This document shows positions 7,588 through 15,427 of a stretch of 64,000 nt of DNA, in pieces. Source of the DNA: Alteribacter aurantiacus DSM 18675 (GTDB lineage Bacteria > Bacillota > Bacilli > Bacillales > Salisediminibacteriaceae); the NCBI RefSeq assembly GCF_000429705.1, contig NZ_KE386942.1, positions 77,056 to 141,055 of the forward strand. Direction: 5' to 3'. A model generated the notes under the pieces. It saw only the letters and a program-made list of their open reading frames with translations, was not told the origin of the DNA and did not search any database. Position 1 is the first letter of the stretch; the number at the start of each line of letters is the position of its first letter. The position numbers and the translations under genes are program-made.

Positions 7588-8439
7588 TCAATCTTTAATC
7601 GCTCGTCCGAACTTTCCGGCATGAAAGTCTCGGAACGCTTCTTTAATTTCATCCATGGAGTTCATCACGAAAGGCCCATAAGGAACAATGTCTTCTTTAA
7701 TCGGTTCACCGGAGTATACGAGTACTTTTGAGCGGCGGCTTTTCGCTTTTATTTTAAGCTCACTCATCCCTTGTTCTCCGTCTTTTCTTGTTAAGGTTGC
7801 CACTCCGTGTTTTGCCAATGTTAAGGGTTCGTCTTCACCAAACGTCATCTCTCCACCTAGTACATACAAGAAGCTATTGTGGCTTGCGGGCAGTTCATGT
7901 TTGAACGTTGCTCCTTCTTCCATTGAGATTTCCGTGACCGTCATAGGAACCACAGCTTTCATCGGTCCATTAACCCCATGGATATGACCTGCAAACACTT
8001 TCGCTGATCCTCCTTCAAAATAAACGACAGGGGCTTGTTCGCTCAAAACATCCTGGTAGAATGTATCGGACTTTTTTTGCTTGGCAGGCGTATTGATCCA
8101 CAGTTGAAGCGTATGGGCAATGTCATCGTCCACCCCTTCTTCTGCGTGCCTCGCTGTCCATCCGGCGTTCATGTATTGAAAGTCTCCGGGTTCCAAAATC
8201 CCACGTCCACCTGCGTTATCCGTGTGCTCCAAACGTCCGTCCACTACATACGTGAGCGTCTGAAACCCTCGGTGGGGATGGTCGGAGAACGCTCCCTTTT
8301 TAAACCAGTCCTCTGCCATGAGAATGAATGGATCGAACTCTTTCCATCTATCTACAGGCAAGATCCACCCCTTTTGGATAAAGGGAAATGCAGCTTCTTC
8401 ATATGAAACGTACCAATGGTCGTTTACACGTCTTTTCAA
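7588..8439 (-). CDS. pirin-family bicupin protein
   Basis: 283 residues. The N-terminal cupin has the pirin metal motif (AFSDHPHRGFQTLTYVVDGRLEHTDN) and a GDFQYMNAGWTARHAEE strand; the C-terminal cupin is shorter (SHNSFLYVLGGEM). Some bacterial pirins have quercetin 2,3-dioxygenase activity, others act on signalling; the substrate here is unknown. The TTG start at 8439 follows GGAGGG. The gene is divergent from a MarR regulator and carries that regulator's palindrome over its own -35 region (TTGCTA-17-TACGAT). Confidence 0.88.
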   Translation of the reverse strand: MKRRVNDHWYVSYEEAAFPFIQKGWILPVDRWKEFDPFILMAEDWFKKGAFSDHPHRGFQTLTYVVDGRLEHTDNAGGRGILEPGDFQYMNAGWTARHAEEGVDDDIAHTLQLWINTPAKQKKSDTFYQDVLSEQAPVVYFEGGSAKVFAGHIHGVNGPMKAVVPMTVTEISMEEGATFKHELPASHNSFLYVLGGEMTFGEDEPLTLAKHGVATLTRKDGEQGMSELKIKAKSRRSKVLVYSGEPIKEDIVPYGPFVMNSMDEIKEAFRDFHAGKFGRAIKD

Positions 8440-8477
8440 AACGATCCCTCCTCTATCATTTATCGTACAAGATAAAA

Positions 8478-8491
8478 GTTGCTATAGCAAC
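8478..8491. promoter_or_regulatory. MarR palindrome, site 1 (pirin/marR)
   Basis: Perfect palindrome GTTGCTATAGCAAC. On the minus strand it covers the -35 of the pirin promoter; it also lies 17 bp upstream of the -35 of the marR promoter. Confidence 0.75.
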
Positions 8492-8508
8492 AAATTGGCT
8501 CCATCCCA

Positions 8509-8538
8509 TTGACAACCGCCTTCTCCGTTCTTTATACT
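8509..8538 (+). promoter_or_regulatory. sigma-A promoter of the marR gene
   Basis: TTGACA, 18-bp spacer, TATACT; about 37 bp before the TTG start. Confidence 0.7.
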
Positions 8539-8575
8539 CAGAAACTGTAAGCAATTTGAACCAGGAGGCGATTCC

Positions 8576-9013
8576 TTGAAGCTGTCATTTACCGATTATA
8601 TTAGCATTAAGATACACAAAACCGACCTAAACCTTACAAGCTATGTGAAAGAACAGCTAAAAGAGTTTAATCTTGCTCCTGAACAAAACTTGATTATGAT
8701 GCTCCTGTGGGAAAAAGATGGCCTTGAGCAGCATCAGCTTGCCATTCACCTAAACAAAGACAAAACAAACATCGCTCGGATGGCTTCCAACTTGGAGAAA
8801 AAGGGTTTTATAAAACGTGCTCCTGTTGAAGGTGATCGTCGATCGTTACGCCTGTTTCTTACCGAGGAAGGAAAAGAGTTAGGAAACAAAGTTATTCCAG
8901 TAGCAGAAGCCTTCAACGAGACCGTGTGTAAAGGAATTTCCAAAGAAGAGTTACTTGAATTAGAGCGTCTTCTCACGAAAATGAACAGCAATGTGCTTTG
9001 TGCTAGACAATAA
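8576..9013 (+). CDS. MarR-family transcriptional regulator
   Basis: 145 residues. Winged helix with LAPEQNLIMMLLWEKDGLEQHQLAIHLNKDKTNIARMASNLEKKGFIKR and the wing GDRRSLRLFLTEEGKEL. It starts with TTG, seven bases after AGGAGGCG. It sits between the pirin and azoreductase genes, and the same GTTGCTATAGCAAC palindrome occurs once before it and three times after it. It is therefore very likely the repressor of both neighbours and of itself, comparable in role to B. subtilis MhqR or YkvE but with a different operator. Confidence 0.9.
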   Translation: MKLSFTDYISIKIHKTDLNLTSYVKEQLKEFNLAPEQNLIMMLLWEKDGLEQHQLAIHLNKDKTNIARMASNLEKKGFIKRAPVEGDRRSLRLFLTEEGKELGNKVIPVAEAFNETVCKGISKEELLELERLLTKMNSNVLCARQ

Positions 9014-9030
9014 AATCGTTTTGTTGTATA

Positions 9031-9134
9031 GTTGCTATAGCAACTGAGAGACGTTGCTTTCTTTTAAACTTAATTGTTGCTACAGCAACCAATTGGAGTT
9101 GCTTTTCATTTTATCCAATAGTTGCTATAACAAC
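9031..9134. promoter_or_regulatory. array of three MarR operators at 45-bp steps
   Basis: GTTGCTATAGCAAC at 9031-9044, GTTGCTACAGCAAC at 9076-9089 and GTTGCTATAACAAC at 9121-9134. The repeats start exactly 45 bp apart. They fill the 159-bp gap between the marR stop and the azoreductase start. Confidence 0.75.
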
Positions 9135-9172
9135 CAAACTCATAAAAAAAACAAACATGGAGGTATTTCATC

Positions 9173-9799
9173 ATGACAAACGTTCTTTTTATTAAAGCTA
9201 ACCCTCGCTCTCAAGACGAATCTGTAAGTGTAAAGCTATACCACACGTTCCTTGAGAACTATAAAAAAGCGAACCCTGATCACGCCATTACGGAGCTTGA
9301 CTTGTTCGAAGAGAACTTGCCGTACTATGATCTAGATAAAATTAACGGCATGTTTAAGCGCGCACAAGGAATGGAACTCACGGACTCTGAAAAAGAAGCA
9401 ACAGAAACAGTCAGCCATTACTTGAATCAATTCTTAAACGCTGACAAGATTGTCTTTGCTTTCCCACTTTGGAACTTCACGGTACCAGCCGCCCTTCACA
9501 CGTATCTTGATTACTTGGCGCAAGCGGGTAAAACGTTCAGTTATACAGAAAATGGTCCTGTTGGCCTTCTTCAAGATAAAAAAGCGGTCATTCTAAACGC
9601 ACGCGGTGGTGTATACTCTGAAGGACCGGCCCAATCCATCGAAATGGCTGTAAACTACGTGAAAAACATGCTTAATTTCTGGGGAATAACGGACGTTTCA
9701 ACAGTGGTTGTGGAAGGTCACAACCAGTTCCCTGACAAAGCCGATCAAATTATCGAAGAAGGACTAGCCCGTGCTGAAGAGCTATCGGAACAATTCTAA
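9173..9799 (+). CDS. azoR: FMN-dependent NADH:azoreductase/quinone reductase
   Basis: 208 residues, a full-length flavodoxin-like AzoR. Phosphate-binding start VLFIKANPRSQDESVSVKL, FAFPLWNFTVPAALHTYLDYL around the FMN ring, and LNARGGVYSEGPA. The family reduces quinones and azo compounds with two electrons and protects against electrophiles. It has a good ribosome binding site (ATGGAGGT). It is preceded by three copies of the MarR palindrome. Confidence 0.93.
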   Translation: MTNVLFIKANPRSQDESVSVKLYHTFLENYKKANPDHAITELDLFEENLPYYDLDKINGMFKRAQGMELTDSEKEATETVSHYLNQFLNADKIVFAFPLWNFTVPAALHTYLDYLAQAGKTFSYTENGPVGLLQDKKAVILNARGGVYSEGPAQSIEMAVNYVKNMLNFWGITDVSTVVVEGHNQFPDKADQIIEEGLARAEELSEQF

Positions 9800-9808
9800 A
9801 CTAGTGTT

Positions 9809-9837
9809 AAAGAGGACGAGCGATCGTCCTCTTTTTT
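9809..9837 (+). terminator. terminator of azoR
   Basis: AGAGGACGA/TCGTCCTCT with a T7 run. Confidence 0.85.
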
Positions 9838-9848
9838 TGTGCCAATTA

Positions 9849-10004
9849 CTAAGTCTTTATCATTCGAATGTACATTAAAATAAATATGAACCACACACAT
9901 ATTGCTAATATGCTCATGCCAGGGGCTACCCATTGCTGTGCAGCAACAATAACTACTGCAAGGAAAACAAAGATCACGAGAAACCGTAAGCTTTTATAAA
10001 ACAT
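9849..10004 (-). CDS. tiny two-helix membrane protein
   Basis: An open frame of 51 codons on the minus strand: MFYKSLRFLVIFVFLAVVIV, a short AAQQWVAPGM loop, a second helix (SILAICVWFIFILMYI) and a basic tail RMIKT. The amphipathic layout argues for a real protein. The ribosome binding site is poor (AAAGG directly abuts the ATG), so the start is uncertain. It precedes nothing obvious and has no recognised family. Confidence 0.45.
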   Translation of the reverse strand: MFYKSLRFLVIFVFLAVVIVAAQQWVAPGMSILAICVWFIFILMYIRMIKT

Positions 10005-10045
10005 CCTTTAGTCCATTTTATAAAATGAACCGTCCCCCCCTCTCT

Positions 10046-10351
10046 CTATTCCAATAGTAAAAAGAAGCGAACAACCAACACGCCAAACAAGGCGACTAAT
10101 AAAACGTAAATGATGACTTTTCCGACCTTTTGTTTTTTTGTCGATTTGGTTTGGCTCTGCTTCTTTGGTGAAGAACCAAATGTAACTGCCAATCCGTTTC
10201 CTATAAAGAAGCCAGTAGCTATTCCAAGAAAGGAAAACCAATTAGGCCAGCCTACTTCAAATAAAGCAATAGCCACAAAAGCAACGGCGCTCATGAAGAG
10301 TGGTCGTAACACGTAAAGTTGTATTTGTTCTTTCTTCGTCAGTTCAGGCAT
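10046..10351 (-). CDS. small membrane protein, three helices
   Basis: 101 residues. Two helices at about residues 16-33 and 38-60, then a strongly basic stretch (SSPKKQSQTKSTKKQKVGK) and a C-terminal helix. GGGAGG lies before the ATG. The family is unrecognised; it resembles the many short DUF membrane proteins of Bacillaceae. Confidence 0.7.
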   Translation of the reverse strand: MPELTKKEQIQLYVLRPLFMSAVAFVAIALFEVGWPNWFSFLGIATGFFIGNGLAVTFGSSPKKQSQTKSTKKQKVGKVIIYVLLVALFGVLVVRFFLLLE

Positions 10352-10465
10352 GATTCTACGCCTCCCTTTCTTGAGTTATTCTCACGAAAAGGAAGAGGCT
10401 CACGTTATCGATACAAAAAGAGCCCCAAAGGTAGAGGGCTCCAAGTAAGAACATGACCTATCAAA

Positions 10466-10636
10466 CTATCCGTTGAACAAGAAAATGGTACAGAAGAAAG
10501 CAATTCCTAGTAAAGTGGAGGCAAGTATACGCTCCGCCCCTTCGTCTTCGCCATTTCTGATTTGCTTGGCTATTTTTACACAACTATTAAAAAAAGCAAC
10601 AGTCGTGATCAGTGCAATGATTAAAAAGAAAAACAT
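10466..10636 (-). CDS. tiny membrane protein, 56 residues
   Basis: The minus-strand frame from ATG 10636 to TAG 10466 gives MFFFLIIALITTVAFFNSC, a charged middle (KIAKQIRNGEDEGAERIL), then a second helix ending FFCTIFLFNG. A textbook ribosome binding site (GGAGGAGAAAG) precedes the ATG, which supports it. The function is unknown. Confidence 0.65.
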   Translation of the reverse strand: MFFFLIIALITTVAFFNSCVKIAKQIRNGEDEGAERILASTLLGIAFFCTIFLFNG

Positions 10637-10679
10637 CTTTCTCCTCCGTTGTTATAGTTAGTATACCCTTGCGTAAGTG

Positions 10680-10806
10680 TGTAAGGCTCCGCTTCACGCT
10701 ATCCGCTCCCTTTCCGCGGTGCCGGTGAGCCTCCTCGGGCATAGCCCTTGCGGGGTCTCTCCTGGCTCCCTCAGCCGCAGGGGTGTCGCTACTAGCGTTC
10801 AGCTAC
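10680..10806. repeat. GC-rich palindromic intergenic element
   Basis: Much more GC-rich than its surroundings, with nested inverted segments (TCCGCGG, GCCTCCTCGGGC, CTTGCGGGG, CCGCAGGGG). From memory it resembles the dispersed elements with a TTTCCGCGG...CTCCTGCGGGG theme in many Bacillaceae intergenic regions. There is no coding potential. It fills most of the 288-base gap to the next gene. Confidence 0.5.
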
Positions 10807-10924
10807 GCATAACAAAGGGGCACGGAACTTGACATAAAATGAAAATATTTACTGACCAAAAGGTATACTCATTTTTTTATTATGTAAAAGCAAGAAGTAA
10901 ATGTGGTACGTACCTATTTTATCG

Positions 10925-11302
10925 TTACATGAGCGCAACGGACAAGCACAATATAAACGCAATTGCAGAGACAGGTGTCATGATCATCTTTTCCTTTTTG
11001 CTTTTAGAGAAGGCGTTGGCTACTGTGTTTAGTCCCATGAATATGGCAATTCCCCATACAAACCAAAGGAGGGGCAAATTCGCTTCAACTGAAATAAATC
11101 CGCCATACATCAAAAAGACCACTGCCATTAAAAGAAGAATCAGCCCGTTTACGGTACTAACTACTCTTAAATACCAGGGTAACACTCGAAAATAACCGCC
11201 CATGGCCGCTTCTCCAAAGGGAAGCCCTAGAGCCAAGAGGAACTGAAAAAGAGCAACGGCAATAAGGATCGTAACAATCATTATCGTAAGAATCTCAATC
11301 AT
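10925..11302 (-). CDS. membrane protein, four helices
   Basis: 125 residues with hydrophobic segments at about residues 3-25, 50-68, 76-92 and 106-124. GGAGGAG precedes the ATG. Its start overlaps (ATGA) the end of the degenerate frame upstream, as in a former operon. I cannot assign a family. Confidence 0.68.
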   Translation of the reverse strand: MIEILTIMIVTILIAVALFQFLLALGLPFGEAAMGGYFRVLPWYLRVVSTVNGLILLLMAVVFLMYGGFISVEANLPLLWFVWGIAIFMGLNTVANAFSKSKKEKMIMTPVSAIAFILCLSVALM

Positions 11303-11502
11303 CTTGCATGCTCCTCCTTCTTTTTTCTAAGGAAGTTGGCGGAAGCGATCGTGAAGGCACCAACGACATAAAACCATAAAGGAGATATCGAATAACCTTC
11401 AATCAATATATAGGTGCCACCTAAAAAAATGAGCAAACCAACGATAAATACAAGCTTTCCAACTCGTGTAAAGGCTTTAGCATGAATGGGTTCACTGCTT
11501 TC
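11299..11502 (-). pseudogene. start-less remnant of a small membrane protein gene
   Basis: An open frame of 67 codons (…HAKAFTRVGKLVFIVGLL…SPLWFYVVGAFTIASANFLRKKKEEHAR) clearly encodes a two-helix protein with a basic tail, and its TGA overlaps the next ATG. It has no ATG, GTG or TTG ahead of the first helix, and two stops (TAA TAA) precede it in frame. Further upstream the same frame has ATG GTA TAT AAT. It is either decayed at the 5' end or uses an unusual start such as ATT at 11488. Confidence 0.45.
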
Positions 11503-11558
11503 TTATTAGAATGATACAACGAACCCATTATATACCATTTTATAAAACTCGTCCTGTT

Positions 11559-12824
11559 TTATGCGACTGACTCTTGTTTTTTTACAAATGAATGTTCATG
11601 AATGTCCTCGATTTTAGGTAGAGCCTGTGTGTTACGATCAAGGAGCCAAAATAGACCGATAAGCGTAACACTCAAGCCGCTGAAAAAGATAATGGCTGTG
11701 CTTCCAATGTAAACTCCCAATGCCCCTCCTACTAGAGATCCGACTGGCAAGGCAATTCCACTTATGCTATATACAGCCGACATGACTCTACCCAAATAGG
11801 CTTTTGGAATTCCCTTTTGAAGACATGTGATAATCAGGATGTTGGTGATACCTCCTGGGAGCCAAGCTAAACCGTAAATCAAAACCATCATCCAAGTGAT
11901 TGGACTGAACAAAGCACTTGCCCAAAGGAGTCCACTGCATAGAAACGCCAAGCCGTAAATACGCCCCAATCCGAAGCGTTCAAGCTTCAAGTATGGTGTA
12001 AGGAGCGCGCCTGTTAAACTACCAGCCGCTTGAGCCATGAGCAACAATCCGTATATCTCCGCTCCGCCTTTAAGATCGGCAAACGCAGGAAGCACAACAA
12101 ACGTTGCTCCACCAACCAAGTTAATGCCAATGACGCCAATTAAAAGGCGGGACATGGTTTTGTTAAACAACACTGCTACACCTTCGCTTAACTCTTTTCC
12201 ATAAGTTCTCATGTGCTCCTTTACATCTTTCTTTTTTTGGTTGGCTTGGGTAGTCACTCGAGGCATTCTGAGAAAGGAAAACAGAATCGCTCCAATCAAA
12301 AACATGAGTGAATCCAATAAGTAAATGGACACGGCCCCTAGTACAACGATGAGCACACCAGCAACGGCGTTACATGCAATATCAATGCCTTGATAAGCTA
12401 CCGTAAAATAGGAATTGGCTTTGGTGAGCTCTTCTTTTTTTACAATCGAAGGCAGTGCTGCCATCTGAGCTGGATAAACAAATGTGTTAAGCGTAGCAAG
12501 CAGTGGCGTAATCACCAGCACAAGCCCCACTGTTAAGTAACCAAAATAAGAGGCTATGGGAATCGTGAGTAAAAGCCCCGCCTGTAACAGCTGGGTAGTC
12601 AGTAACAGCTTGCGTACAGGTAACCGATCAATAAACGGCCCTCCCAACAGTTGAATGATTCGGGGAACAATCGTCAAAAACCCTGCCAATCCCGTATAAA
12701 ACGTCGACCCGCCCAAGTCGTAAACAAGCCACATGGCAGCTACTGCGTAAAGGCTGTCTCCGATATTCGTAATGATGCGGCCAAAGAACATGAATGCAAA
12801 GTTCCGGTTAAAAAGCAGCGTCAT
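11559..12824 (-). CDS. MFS transporter (macrolide-efflux/enterobactin-exporter type)
   Basis: 421 residues and twelve predicted helices; starts LLFNRNFAFMFFGRIITNIGDSLYAVAAMWLVYDLGG, which is typical of the MFS_3/MefA-like exporter group. Its start overlaps the stop of the upstream wHTH regulator by ATGA, so the two are translationally coupled and the regulator probably controls export of its own ligand. The substrate is unknown. Confidence 0.88.
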   Translation of the reverse strand: MTLLFNRNFAFMFFGRIITNIGDSLYAVAAMWLVYDLGGSTFYTGLAGFLTIVPRIIQLLGGPFIDRLPVRKLLLTTQLLQAGLLLTIPIASYFGYLTVGLVLVITPLLATLNTFVYPAQMAALPSIVKKEELTKANSYFTVAYQGIDIACNAVAGVLIVVLGAVSIYLLDSLMFLIGAILFSFLRMPRVTTQANQKKKDVKEHMRTYGKELSEGVAVLFNKTMSRLLIGVIGINLVGGATFVVLPAFADLKGGAEIYGLLLMAQAAGSLTGALLTPYLKLERFGLGRIYGLAFLCSGLLWASALFSPITWMMVLIYGLAWLPGGITNILIITCLQKGIPKAYLGRVMSAVYSISGIALPVGSLVGGALGVYIGSTAIIFFSGLSVTLIGLFWLLDRNTQALPKIEDIHEHSFVKKQESVA

Positions 12825-13324
12825 CCTTTCTCTCCCTTCTCTATTGTAGAGACCATCTTCACCCCAATACTAAACTCTTCGGTTTTTTCTAAGCGCTCGC
12901 TGTTAGCCGTTCGTTTTACCCACTTTTCTAAAAAGGTCATCATTTCTTCGTGGAATTCTGTCTTTTGCTCAGGTGATAGTTGAAGACGAATCGATGTGAG
13001 AGAAGATTCTTTTGAGTTGAAATCGTCACTTAAAACAGGGTCGGTCGCATCTTCCGGTGAGTGAAATCGTGTGGCTACGGAACGGTAATACTTTTCGATT
13101 ACGCCTCCAAGTTTCTTTTCCTCAACTAGCTCAACGAGTCCCCCGTCATGAAGCTTTTTCATGTGATAGTGAACATTTCCAGGAGATTCACCAATGTCGG
13201 TGGCCACTTGCTTTGATGTTTTTGGTTTGTCGATTAACTGGCTTATAATCTTGACGCGAAGAGCGCTGCCTAGGAGTTTTGCTTGTGCTGTTGAGATGGA
13301 AATGGATTTGATCTTTTCACTCAT
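12821..13324 (-). CDS. winged-helix (ArsR-type) regulator
   Basis: 167 residues. The DNA-binding domain fills residues 10-65 (LLGSALRVKIISQLIDKPKTSKQVATDIGESPGNVHYHMKKLHDGGLV); the remainder is a helical C-terminal extension. This is the HTH_20/ArsR layout often paired with MFS exporters. ATG 13324 is preceded by AAGGGTGAAC. Confidence 0.85.
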   Translation of the reverse strand: MSEKIKSISISTAQAKLLGSALRVKIISQLIDKPKTSKQVATDIGESPGNVHYHMKKLHDGGLVELVEEKKLGGVIEKYYRSVATRFHSPEDATDPVLSDDFNSKESSLTSIRLQLSPEQKTEFHEEMMTFLEKWVKRTANSERLEKTEEFSIGVKMVSTIEKGEKG

Positions 13325-13491
13325 ACTTGTTCACCCTTTGTTGATCTGTTTTTTTAGATTGATGATCTATAAAATTAGATTATCATAGTAAAGGAAAAGT
13401 GTGTATGTTTTTTTGGAATAAATTGTGATTTTTCTTTTGTGAAGCGTTTCATGGAGTTTATGCAAATTTTCTTCTTGTTTGAGATGAACGT

Positions 13492-13519
13492 TTGACGTTT
13501 TATGAGGCTCATTTATAAT
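13492..13519 (+). promoter_or_regulatory. sigma-A promoter ahead of the poly-C leader
   Basis: TTGACG, 16-bp spacer, TATAAT. Transcription should start near 13526, giving a leader of about 150 bases that contains the C tract. Confidence 0.7.
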
Positions 13520-13579
13520 GACTTTTCACCGATTTAAAGAGAATTCGACAAGCACACGAGTACCACGCGCACCGAACGT

Positions 13580-13600
13580 CCCCCCCCCCCCCCCCCCCCC
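13580..13600 (+). repeat. homopolymer of 21 C
   Basis: Uninterrupted run of 21 C in the presumed 5' leader of the HpaB-like gene, about 55 bp after the predicted transcription start and 74 bp before the GTG. It is the only such run in the window. Confidence 0.9.
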
Positions 13601-13674
13601 AATCGATCTGTAACCTCTGGCCCGCCCAATCATAAACTGTATATTATTTGAATTCGGATCGAGGTGTTCATGTA

Positions 13675-15105
13675 GTGGCTGTTATTTCAGGAGATGTGTA
13701 TAAGGAGCGGATCGACGGGCTGCAACAGAACGTATGGATTGAAGGAAAAAAGGTTGAAGGTTCTATTTCTTCGCATCCTGCGTTTAAGGGAGCTATCCAA
13801 AGTCAAGCAGAGCTTTATGACCTTCAAGGGGAACAGAAACACAGTGACGTTTTAGTTCATACAGATGAAGCAGGACGCACATTCGGTACTTCTTATTTAA
13901 TTCCAAAAACAAAAGAAGACTTGGAGAAAAGACGGCAGATGGTGCAAGTGTGGGCTCGGCATACGGGGGGGCTTATGGGGAGAAGTCCTGATTACATGAA
14001 CACAGTCTTGGCCGCTTTCACTGCTTCCGTTCACCTTTTGGAAGGGGAAGAAAATTGCTTTCCCGAAAACATCATCAACCTTTATAATCGGGCTGTGAAA
14101 CACGACCTTTCTTTTACACATACGTTCATTAACCCCCAAAATAATCGCAGTTTGCTAGTGTTTATGGATGATGAAACGCCAAATGCCCGAGTGGTTGACT
14201 GTAACGATGACGGAATGGTTGTGCACGGTGCAAAGCTTCTTGCTACACAGGGAGGCATGACTGATGAAATCATCGTCTTTTCCCCTCCAGGTGTGATTGA
14301 TGAATCTCAAGCATTTGCTTTTTCTATTCCGAGCGATACGAAAGGATTGACGTTTGCTTGTCGACGATCCTTTGTTGGTAACGGAAACCGATTTGATTCT
14401 CCTTTAAGTAATCGATTTGATGAGATGGATAGTGTCGTCATGTTCGACCATGTGGTTGTCCCGTGGGATCGAGTATTTTATTACAATAACAATAAAGTGG
14501 CTAATGATTTTTTCATAAAAAGCTACTTCGCCCCTTTTACTATGCACCAAATTGTGTCAAGGCAAGTAGTAAAGACAGAGTTTGCTCTCGGTGTAGCAAA
14601 ATTAATTGTCGACGCGATTAATATTTCAGAATATGAGCATGTGCAATTAAAGCTTGCTGAAATGATCAAAGGGTTGGAATGTGCCAGGGCTCTCCTTACA
14701 CAATCGGAAGTGCAGGCCGAAGCGGATGAACGAGGCGTGCTCGTTCCAGCAAGAACCCCTCTTTATGTAGCAGTGACGTCATTTCAAGAATTGTATCCGA
14801 GAATGACCGAGATTATCGAACTTCTTGGGGCAAGTGGCATGGTCTGTTTGCCACACGAAGAACAGCTGAATAGTTCGATTGGTTGTGAGTTGGAGAGGTA
14901 TATGAGGGGACACGATTTGACCGGACGTGACAAATTGGCATTATTCAACCTCGCTTCTGACTTGTGCATGAGCCAATTCGGTACTCGGCAAACTTTATAT
15001 GAGCGGTTCTTCTTTGGTGACCCTGTACGGCTATCGAAAATGATCACAGGGTTTTATAATTTTGAGTCTAGTACATCATTTGCTAATTCGTTTTTGAAAA
15101 GTTAA
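13675..15105 (+). CDS. solitary HpaB-type FAD-dependent aromatic monooxygenase
   Basis: 476 residues, full length for the 4-hydroxyphenylacetate 3-monooxygenase family (compare B. subtilis YoaI). N-terminal HpaB_N region (GDVYKERIDGLQQNVWIEGKKVEG), then GRSPDYMNTVLAAF, LSFTHTFINPQNNRS, a middle FDEMDSVVMFDHVVVPWDRVFYYNN and the C-terminal helical region. These enzymes hydroxylate phenols using reduced flavin from a separate reductase; none is adjacent, but one is encoded at 36668-37150. GTG 13675 has GAGGTG eight bases upstream and gives the family's usual N-terminus; the TTG at 13648 has no ribosome binding site. It is a distant paralogue of the gene at 35169. Confidence 0.88.
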   Translation: MAVISGDVYKERIDGLQQNVWIEGKKVEGSISSHPAFKGAIQSQAELYDLQGEQKHSDVLVHTDEAGRTFGTSYLIPKTKEDLEKRRQMVQVWARHTGGLMGRSPDYMNTVLAAFTASVHLLEGEENCFPENIINLYNRAVKHDLSFTHTFINPQNNRSLLVFMDDETPNARVVDCNDDGMVVHGAKLLATQGGMTDEIIVFSPPGVIDESQAFAFSIPSDTKGLTFACRRSFVGNGNRFDSPLSNRFDEMDSVVMFDHVVVPWDRVFYYNNNKVANDFFIKSYFAPFTMHQIVSRQVVKTEFALGVAKLIVDAINISEYEHVQLKLAEMIKGLECARALLTQSEVQAEADERGVLVPARTPLYVAVTSFQELYPRMTEIIELLGASGMVCLPHEEQLNSSIGCELERYMRGHDLTGRDKLALFNLASDLCMSQFGTRQTLYERFFFGDPVRLSKMITGFYNFESSTSFANSFLKS

Positions 15106-15115
15106 AAAGTGTCGG

Positions 15116-15151
15116 AACACGCCAATCTGTGTTGGATTGGCGTGTTTTAAG
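15116..15151 (+). terminator. terminator of the HpaB-like gene
   Basis: AACACGCCAATC/GATTGGCGTGTT with TTTT, 11 bases after the stop. Confidence 0.8.
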
Positions 15152-15300
15152 ATGATTGATAAATCGGGCAAAGTGATTGATAAATTCTGAAAGTGATTGA
15201 TAAGCCAGGAAATGTGATGAACAAATCTCAAAAGTGATCGATAAGCCGAACAAAGTGATGAACAAATTTCAAAAGTGATCGATAAACCGCTCAAAGTGAC
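15151..15300. repeat. 20-21-bp-period intergenic array R2
   Basis: Seven and a half units starting at 15151, 15171, 15191, 15211, 15231, 15252, 15272 and 15293, built on AAGTGATTGATAAATYNNGA, AAAGTGATCGATAARCCGNNC and AAAGTGATGAACAAATTTCA. It fills the gap between the HpaB terminator and the YfkAB promoter. Apparent minus-strand ORFs here only read through the array. Confidence 0.85.
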
Positions 15301-15375
15301 AGGCCGCTAATAAAGAGAAATCTCCTTCCACCACCTCTACCTAAACACCCTCCACAAAATTCTCCCTCAAACCTA

Positions 15376-15404
15376 CTGACAATCACGCTCCCACCCTGTA
15401 TGCT
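15376..15404 (+). promoter_or_regulatory. promoter of yfkAB
   Basis: CTGACA, 17-bp spacer, TATGCT; 24 bp before the ATG. Confidence 0.6.
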
Positions 15405-15427
15405 ATGTAATGAAGGAGCGTATAACA

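Noticed and set aside
13438..13452. TGAAGCGTTTCA as a cre site
   Set aside because: It is a 12-bp palindrome; CcpA sites need the 14-bp spacing TGAAANCGNTTTCA, so alignment fails on both sides.
13518..13675. Translational phase variation by the C tract
   Set aside because: TAA at 13633 is in frame with the monooxygenase, and the other frames also stop before the start, so no tract length can fuse an upstream start to the gene.
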